A stretch of DNA of 64,000 nucleotides from Neocallimastix lanati (nom. inval.) (Eukaryota > Neocallimastigomycota > Neocallimastigomycetes > Neocallimastigales > Neocallimastigaceae), in the NCBI GenBank assembly GCA_016946835.1, contig JACVTC010000005.1, forward strand, positions 1,457,501-1,521,500, given 5' to 3'. Below are positions 56,217 through 64,000 of the stretch, piece by piece. The translations under genes were made by a program, and so were the position numbers. The notes under the pieces were generated by a model that made no database searches, was not told where the DNA came from, and saw only the letters and a list, made by a program, of their open reading frames with translations. How positions within the stretch are numbered: the stretch's first letter is position 1; each line of letters opens with the position of its first letter.

Positions 56217-57360
56217 TCATACTTTTTCGTGCTGTTGAATTTTTTGAAGATTCTCCTGCTAACTCTTCTGCTCCTTCCTCTCCTCCTCCTATTTTAAATT
56301 TTATACCTAATTATGAAGTCGGGGGAGATATTATTAATAACATAAATAATTTTAATGATCAAAATTATTCCAATCCAAAATTCTTCAAATATTAATTCCT
56401 CCAAATCACATGACTTAAATTCTTTAGAAAATTTAAATAATAATACTATATTAAATCACAATAATTCCTCAATTTCAAATGACCATTCAGTATATAATAA
56501 TAATAATTATCAAAGTGCACATTTCAACAATTTCAATTTCAATCCAACAAATTTCGAAAATTCAGATAATTTTCAAAGCAATGGTAAGAATTATTTTTCA
56601 AGTGAAAATAATAATTTCTCAAATAATTTTGACACTAATTTAAACAAAAATTTAAATTTAAATGATAATTTTAATGGAATTGATCAAAATTTAAATTTTA
56701 AAATTGTAAACAAAGATAATCAAACGCACGAACCTATAAGTAACAACAATATAAATCATAACCCGTATTTTACTAATAATTCCTTTAATGTTTTAAATTA
56801 AGGAATTACTACAAATATTGACAATCAGGATTCAGTTAATTATGATTTAAATACAAATGAAATTTCGAATGTATGCAATGGAATTCAAAATGTAGACAAT
56901 GATAATTTTGATCAAAATGATAAAAATACCAAACACGAATTTTATAATGAACATGAAGAAATTGAGATTAACGATAAAGTTTATCATAAATTAAATAATG
57001 TTAATGACAATTTTAAATTAAATAATGGAATTCAACAAAATGAATTAAATTCAACAATTAATAATAAACAAAATAAACAAACAATTAATATTGATAGTAA
57101 CACAAATGTAAACAATATTGTAAGTCAAGATAACACTTCTAATAACAATTCAAATAACATTATACCAACAAACAAAAAATTACAACAATTTAAACAATAC
57201 TACTAATTCAATGAACAATGGTAATTCAAATTTCAATATTGAAAATAATCTGAACAATAAAAGAAAATTATACAATATTGTAGTTGCAAACAATAATAAA
57301 AACAAGAGACAGAAGAACTTTAATATTGACAGTATTTTAAGGAAATTATGCCTACTCTTC
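56217..57360 (+). pseudogene. copia Asn-rich linker between integrase and RT
   Basis: Low-complexity Asn/Phe/Ser/Ile coding remnant in several frames, broken by stops at about 56392, 56799 and 57203. Copia Pol proteins have a variable linker here; this one is long and Asn-rich. Confidence 0.55.
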
Positions 57361-57364
57361 CACA

Positions 57365-58911
57365 ATGAATGATTTAAAGGAACCAGTCAGTTATAAAGAT
57401 ATATTTAATAAAACAGACAAAAAGGAATGGATTGCTGCCGTCGATAGCGAATTGAATAATATGAAGAAGCTTAATGTATACACTCCAATGAAAGTAATTC
57501 CCAAAGGTGCTAACATCATTTCTCCTAAGTGGGTTTTCAAATATAAACAAGACTCCAATGGGAATATAATTAAAAGAAAAGCCAGACTCGTCGCAAAAGG
57601 GTTCACACTACCATACGGTATTGACTATAAAGAAACGTTTTCTCCAACTATGAAACAGGACACTCTGAAAATCATTACTGCTTTAGCCGCCTTCAATAAT
57701 TTCAACATTCAACAATTAGAAATAAAAGCGGCTTATTTAAACGCACCCTTGAATGAGACAATATATATATGAAGATGCCTGAGGGAGAAAATTCTAAATA
57801 TAAATATTGTAAGCTATATAAGGCTTTATATGGTTTAAAGCAGGCTGGACGGATGTGGAACGAAATGCTAAATAAGGTGTTATTAAACTTAAATTTTTGT
57901 AGATTAATTAGTGATCCATGTTTATATGTTAAGATAAATAAAAATGATAAAATTATTTGTCTTGTTGGAGTTTATGTAGATGATATAATAATAACGGGTA
58001 TAGATAGTGAAATAAATGAAACAAAGAAATTATTAAAACAAAATTTTGAAGTCACAGATATAGGTAATGTTAACTTCATAATCGAAATAAAATTCGAAAA
58101 ATTGAAGAATAGTTATTTAATACACCAAAGAAAATATTTAAAGGATATATTAGAAAAGTTTGGAATAAATAAATTCAAGCCTGTATCAAATATGATACCC
58201 ATTGAAAACAATGAATTAAGAGACAAAAAGTATGATTCTACTAAGTACAGACAATCCATTAGAAGTTTGCTCTACCTAGCAATTTGTACATGTCCAGATA
58301 TTTTATTCTCCGTTAGCGAAGCTTCAAGAAAGGTCGAAAATCCTACTTACGAAGATTGGTTAAATGTTTTAAGGATATTCAGATATTTAAAAGGTAAGCC
58401 AAATTACGGAATAAAATTTATTAGCAAAGAATCATTTAATTTAAATGCATATGTAGACGCAGACTTAGGTGGAGATAAGGAAACTAGGAAATCTACTACC
58501 GGTTTTTTGTTAACAATAAATGGGTCACCTACTAGTTGGTACTCAAAACTTCAACATTGCGTTTCGGTTTCTACAGCAGAAAGTGAGTACTACAGTATAC
58601 ATGAATGTGCTAGGCACTGTATGTGGTATAAGAATCTATTCAGGGAACTACGTATTAATTTAGGATGTATAAACATAAATTGTGATAATAAAACTGTAAT
58701 ATATAACAGTAACAATCAAACAATAAATCCCAAGTCTAAACATATAGGATTACAGTATCATAGTATAAGAGAACTAATAAAATTAAATGAAGTGAAACTA
58801 GAATATATAAAGTCAAACGAAAATCTGGCTGATGGATTTACAAAATATTTAAACTCAACATTAATTAAAAGATTCAGAGAAAAACTTCTCTCTAGCTTTA
58901 ATGACTCTTAA
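57365..58911 (+). pseudogene. copia reverse transcriptase and RNase H, frameshifted
   Basis: Starts in the conserved EPVSYKDIF and KKEWIAAVDSELNNM region, continues through PKWVFKYKQDSNG and KARLVAKGF, to LEIKAAYLNAPL. The catalytic Asp of the usual LDxKxAFLNG motif reads Glu at 57719. A slip in an AT run near 57765-57772 shifts the frame. The next frame has YKALYGLKQAGRMW, YVDD (57973-57984), RNase H with YVDADLGGD, VSVSTAESEYYS and NCDNKTVIY, ending at TAA 58909. Confidence 0.92.
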
Positions 58912-58948
58912 ATTATTGTTCAAACATTATTTAACAGTCTTAAACTTT

Positions 58949-58956
58949 AGGGGGAA
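58949..58956 (+). other. Polypurine tract of the copia element
   Basis: AGGGGGAA immediately before the TGTTGG start of the 3' LTR. Confidence 0.75.
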
Positions 58957-59186
58957 TGTTGGAAATAAAGTTTGAAATATTAAATAATGTTTTTATTATT
59001 AATTCAATATATTATAAATATTTATTATGTAAAAATATATCATTAATTTATATATTTGCTATGTATAATTTTAGTGGCGCATGTATGACATACATTAAAT
59101 ATTTGCATATTACAAATTTATATATTATATATTTAAATATTAAATTTTAGCTTAATTAAAAATATGTAGTTAATTAATTAATAAAT
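58957..59186 (+). repeat. 3' LTR of the copia element, probably truncated
   Basis: Aligns with 33771-34041, ending in the shared TTAATTAATTAATAAATAAA then an A run. After this the two copies share nothing, so either the 3' LTR is cut short or the LTR ends in this A-rich stretch. Several differences and a deletion of about 25 bases relative to the 5' LTR indicate age. Confidence 0.8.
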
Positions 59187-59889
59187 AAAAAAAAAATTGA
59201 TCAATTTAAATTTATTTTCCAAAATAAAATTTGTAAAATTATAAAAAAAAAAAAAAAGAAAAATAAAAAAGTTAATATTAAATAAATTATATATAGAAAT
59301 ATAAATAATATATTAATTGATTTAATAATTATATTTAAATAATGTTTATATATATTGTTTTATAATAAATAATTTATTAACATTATATCTATTATTATTA
59401 ACAATCTATTTATTATAATTTATTAACATTATATCTATTATTATTAACAATCTATTTATTATAATTTATTAACAATCTATTTATTATTATTTATTAATAA
59501 TCTATTATTATTTATTAACAATCTATTTATTATTATTTATTAGCAATCTGTTTATTATTAATTTATTTATTGACTATTTTCATCATTATAAATTATTTTT
59601 TGTTAAATTTTTTAAATTTTTAAAGTATTAATGAAATTCATCAATAGTATATTTAAATAATATATTGAGTCATTACTTTGTCTGTATAATACAATATAGT
59701 ATGATATATGTTATTTTTAATAAATTAATAAATTAATAGGTTTAATTAATTTTTATTAGAATTTTTTTTTATTTGAAAAGTAAATCTCTTAATAAAGAAT
59801 AATAAAAAAATAATAAATAAAAAAATAAAAAAATATTAAAAAATATTAAAAAATAAATAAAATAAAATAAAAAATTTCTACTTTTCTTT

Positions 59890-59941
<52 letters not shown>

Positions 59942-60304
59942 TTAAAAATCAAGAAAAATTTTGAAAAATTTGACATAATTTTTTTATTTTTCTTTTTCTT
60001 TTTTTTTTTATTATTTTTTTTAAAAGAAAAAGTTATTGAAAAAAAATTTTTTTTATTATTATTTAGTATTATTATAAAAATAATGATATGTAATGTTATT
60101 AATAATAATATAATATTATATAAATAAACATTATTAAATAATTAAATTTTATTATAAAATTTTGTTTAAATTTTAATTTATTGTATACTTGAATGTATTA
60201 AAATAAAATAAAATAAAATATAATAATAATAATAATAATAATTATAATAATAATTCTAATAATAATAAAAGAGAGAGAGAAAAAAAAAAACATTAGGTAA
60301 TAAG

Positions 60305-60343
<39 letters not shown>

Positions 60344-61079
60344 TGATGTTGAAAAATATATATATATATATATATAAAATCATTTATTTATATTGATAAT
60401 AAAGATACTAATAATATTTAAACTTTATTTTCGTATTTATATATAAAGAAATAAACCATAGTATTTGAAGAAAAAAAAAAAAAATTAATACTATAATAAT
60501 ATTAGTACTAATTTGAAATGGAAGAACAATAATAATTATAAAAAAAAAGAGATTATTATTTATCTTTTGTACAATTTGTATTATTTAAAGTATTATAAAT
60601 ATATTTGTTTATAACCTATTGAAATAAATTTATAAATATCAATATCGTAACGCCTTTGTTTTATTTTTTAATATTTAATTATTATTGCTACTATTTGAAT
60701 ATATTTTAAAAGTTCAAATAATAATAATAATAACTTAAAGAAAAAGTAATAAAATAGTAAATAGTAAAAAATAATTTATGTTTATATACTCAATGTAATT
60801 TCGTTTAAAAGCAAAAGGTACTTTAGTATCACGCTATTAAATATTTGTTTATCAAACCAATATATATATATATTTTCTTTTTTTTTTTTTTTTTTTTATT
60901 TTTAATATAAACGACAATATAAAAATAAGAGAATTCTTTTTACGCATTTCAGAATTTTTAAAAAAAATAAAAAAAAAAAAAAAGAAAAAAGGAAAAGTAA
61001 TAATAATAAATAATTTAAATAGTAATAATAAATTTTATTGTTTGTAAAAGTAAGAATAATACAAAGCTTTAATTGAAAT
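59187..61079. other. Intergenic region, with minisatellite
   Basis: Includes the ATTAACAATCTATTTATTAT tandem repeat (59385-59560), T runs at 59898-59938, (AAT)n near 60220-60265, and the A-rich leader of the gene at 61080. No gene seen. Confidence 0.6.
59385..59560. repeat. Degenerate minisatellite, unit near TTAACAATCTATTTATTAT
   Basis: Six to seven copies of a variable 28-50 base unit built on AACAATCTATTTATTA. The first two copies (about 50 bases) are nearly identical. Confidence 0.75.
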
Positions 61080-63017
61080 ATGGAGGTTGAACTTCAAAGT
61101 TCAAGTTATGGCAGTGTTGATGACTCAAAGCCATTACATGCACAAAAAAATTATACAAATTCCATACAATATCAACCATTATCAGAAGTTAAATATGAAA
61201 GTTTAAATGAAATTCATTTGGACTTTTCAAAAGCTAAGCCTTTTCAAGGAGGTATTAGAAGTAATAGCAATAGTAATATTACTACAACTACTTTAACAAA
61301 AAGTCCCAAACGATCTTCAACAAATTTAAATGACATGAATTTTTCAGATAAACCTTCTATTACAAGTTATCCATCCACAACAACATTAACTAATAAAAAT
61401 AATTTAAATTCTATACGTAGTAATAGTTCAGCAAGTAATGGCACTATGAATAGTTCATTAACCTATATACCATCAAATCTTCATACTACTCCTATTGAAA
61501 ATCAAAACGATAATATTAATAGTGATATATCTCTGAAATCAAGGATGAAAAGAACAAGTGGTCAAAATGTTTACATCGATACTAAATTAAAAAATGATTC
61601 TAATAATGATAACGTAGTGTATTCAGCAAATACGACATTCACTGCTGTTCCTAATGTTAATTCTGCACCAAACACTAATTCAGAAAAAACGCCATCCACT
61701 GAAGAGACATTGGATTCTCCATTATTTTTTAGAAGTTTTGAACATACCCAAACTCCAATCTCATATAGTAAGCCTACTCCTACCGAGACTCCTAAAACTG
61801 CAAATACCTCTTTTTCAGCAATTCAATTATTTAAGTCTGTTTTATCTCCTGTAATTAAAAAGCAAGATGAAATTTCTATTATAAATCAAAAAAAGTTGGA
61901 ATACACTAATGAGAGTCATCAAAATAGTGAAAATGATACCAAATCTACTTCTGTTTCAGAAACTGTTGATACTGAAGCTAATTTTGAAAAATCACGGTCA
62001 GCATCACAAAATTTTACTTCTATAAGTTCATCTGCTTCTTCTTATAATTCTAAGACTCCGACCTTTAAAAGTTTTCAGAATTTTGATCATTTAAAGGATC
62101 AATTGGAAAAATCAGCAAAAGGACATCATGATTTAGAACAGGAAGAAGCTACCGAATATTCTAGAGATAAAATGATTCGTAATCAATTTTCAGAGCAATA
62201 TAGAGAAGAATATAATAAGGTAAAATCTTCCCCTTTCAAAAAAGGAAATTCTTATTATTTCCCAATAGGAAAAGATGATCCATTTAATCCTTATCATGAT
62301 TCAAATTATCCTCCATCTAAAGCTCTAGAGGATAGTAATGATTCTTTCTTAACCTCTATGAATAATCAACCCCACTTTGACAAGGTACAAGATTTTGATA
62401 ATACTAATCATCCTTTTAATTCTAAGGTAAAGGTTAAAAGAATAAACAAATAGAATAATTTTTTTTTTCATTATATTGTTTGTTTAATAAAAAGAAAATT
62501 AATTTAAAATAATACTAAGAAGTAATACTAAAAGTATTACTTCTACTAATAACACTAATATTACTACTACTACTATTACTAATAATAATGTCGATCATAT
62601 AAAATATAGCTAACTTTTATTTATTTATATTTATATTTTTATTAGAAAATTGATTGGCAATTGAAAACTGATTCAGAAAAATATGTTAGTAGATTAGGTA
62701 CGATATTAACTCAATAATGGATGATACAAATATAAGATAATAATTACATTTATATATAAATATTTATTTAGTTATTATTTAATAATATTTATGTTAATTA
62801 TTAATTATAATTAATTGTTATTACTATTATTTATTATAATTAAAAGAATCTAAAATGAATAAGGTAAAGAGAGCACCTAAAGAAATAGTAGTAGAAATTC
62901 CAGAATATGAGGATGGTAATTTGAATAAATCAATAATAATTTTTTGTAAAAAAAAAAAATAATAATATTTATTTATTGAATATCAAATAAGAATAGTTTT
63001 TTTTTAATAAAATTATT

Positions 63018-63062
<45 letters not shown>

Positions 63063-63311
63063 TTTGTTTATCAAATGAAATTATATTTATTTATATTTAT
63101 AGATGAATATGGGTATAATTCATTAGTAGATGAAGAATCAGAACTTTTATCAGATAATGATTCCATAAATCAACCATTGATAAGACGTAGTGAGGCTGGT
63201 ACAAGAATTAGACGTAGAAAACGTATCATGTATATCATAAAAGATAATAAGAAATTGATAATTAGTTTAATCTTGATATTATTCATAGCTTTGAGTTTAA
63301 TACTTTTATAA
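61080..63311 (+). CDS. Tail-anchored protein of unknown function, four exons
   Basis: Exons 61080-62426, 62646-62697, 62847-62915 and 63103-63311 join in frame to 558 residues. All introns are GT-AG (donors GTAAAG, GTACGA, GTAATT; acceptors TTAG, AAAG, ATAG). Without splicing, the first exon would stop at 62451. The N-terminal 330 residues are Ser/Thr/Asn-rich and probably disordered, with QPLSEVKYESL and TPISYSKPTPTETPKTA. A charged, possibly helical part follows (DHLKDQLEKSAKGHHDLEQE, then DKMIRNQFSEQYREEYNKV). The last exon ends in a basic stretch, RIRRRKRIMYIIKDNKK, then one hydrophobic segment, LIISLILILFIALSLILL, at the very end. The protein should be anchored in a membrane with its bulk in the cytosol. 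I do not recognise the family. Intron positions are my manual calls. Confidence 0.7.
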
Positions 63312-64000
63312 TTAAAGACAGTAAAATGATATTTAAAAGATTTTTAATTGTTTTTATTTAAAAATCAATTAAAAAAAAAAAAAAAAAAAAAGAAAAAAAA
63401 AATATTATACCTAGAAATTGAATAATTATTTAGTATTACTATCTTTAAAAATTTGGAAAAAAAATAGTTTAGATATTAATAATAGTAATAAATAATTTTT
63501 TTTATTTAATTCTTTTTTTTTAATCATCATTCATATATATATATTACATTAAAAATTATTTTTTATATACATAGTGCAAAATAAATCCATATAGATATTA
63601 AATACAATATAATACCAAGAAAATAATTATTTATGTAAATATATATATATACCAATTAAATGTTTTTATATATTTAGGTCAAAAAAAAATATTAAAAAAG
63701 ATAATGAAAAAATTTAAAAAGAAAAAGAAAAGAAAGGAAAAAATATATATATAATATATAATTAAAGTAAAATTTTAAAGAAAAGAAAAACAAAAATAGT
63801 TGTTATAGAGAAATATAGTATCATTATAATTTATTTAAAAACAAAAAGACAGTTTATAATAATATTATATATATTTAATTTAATATTTTTTTTTTTTTTT
63901 TAAAAAAAACGATGAGATCAAATTATTTTTATTATCATATAAAAGAATATTTAAACCACTAAGACATATTGAAAAAAATAATAAAAAAAAATTAAATAAA
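63312..64000. other. 3' flank and intergenic region
   Basis: AT-rich with A and T runs; no gene or element seen before the window ends. Confidence 0.6.

Larger units (their letters stand above)
33771..59186 (+). mobile_element. Ty1/copia retrotransposon, degenerate, split by nested elements
   Basis: 5' LTR at 33771 and 3' LTR at 58957 start with the same sequence (TGTTGGAAATAAAGTTTGAA). Internal order is Gag, protease, integrase, reverse transcriptase, RNase H, the Ty1/copia order. Positions 34249-53860 are foreign (element A with B and C inside it). Removing them and one GATTC copy rejoins the Gag frame at KKILDSDYYPIW. Frameshifts and stops in every domain show it is dead. It is the oldest layer of the nest. 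Confidence 0.92.

Overview
The window is nuclear DNA from a very AT-rich eukaryote. Genes are sparse and separated by kilobases of A/T homopolymer, AT microsatellites and low-complexity DNA. Two genes are interrupted by short GT-AG introns, and proteins carry asparagine runs encoded by AAT repeats. The best guess is an anaerobic gut fungus (Neocallimastigomycota). Base composition, the secreted Cys-rich protein with a GPI-like tail, and a bacterial-type ZinT domain all fit this. Dictyostelium-like amoebae are the main alternative on composition alone. I could not run a database search.

Layout. 1-4962: intergenic, with a small candidate inverted-repeat element. 4963-6552: multi-pass membrane RING-H2 E3 ligase. 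8417-10252: five-exon SBDS/Sdo1 ribosome-maturation gene. 11558-12775 (minus): RING-H2 protein with a C-terminal membrane anchor. 14320-14895 (minus): acidic orphan protein. 16449-20000: retroelement relics, microsatellites, a duplicated 170-bp sequence and an unexplained GC-richer island. 21338-28564: a 2408-residue secreted, probably GPI-anchored protein with 11 near-identical ZinT/YodA-like domains. 29740-30950: a decayed gene for a Cys-rich membrane protein. 33771-59186: a nest of four LTR retrotransposons. 61080-63311: four-exon gene for a tail-anchored protein of unknown function.

The retrotransposon nest resolves exactly by target-site duplications. An old, frameshifted Ty1/copia element (33771-59186, plus) was split inside gag by a Gypsy element called A here (34249-53860, minus, 5-bp duplication GATTC). 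Element A was then hit twice: by Gypsy B (34888-41212, plus, duplication AATCT) just inside its 3' LTR, and by Gypsy C (44839-53843, plus, duplication TTTT) inside its 5' LTR. A is a non-autonomous derivative. One open reading frame runs Gag, zinc knuckle and protease straight into the integrase C-terminus and chromodomain, with reverse transcriptase, RNase H and the integrase core deleted. B and C each carry a textbook -1 ribosomal frameshift signal between gag and pol.

The most notable item is the ZinT-like array. A domain known as a bacterial periplasmic zinc/cadmium-binding lipocalin is repeated 11 times on an apparently cell-surface eukaryotic protein, and the metal-binding histidines are replaced. 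Other items worth checking are the tRNA-like Pol III boxes in the LTRs of A, a set of four covarying hairpins in the C leader, and an isolated structured island at 19610-19907.
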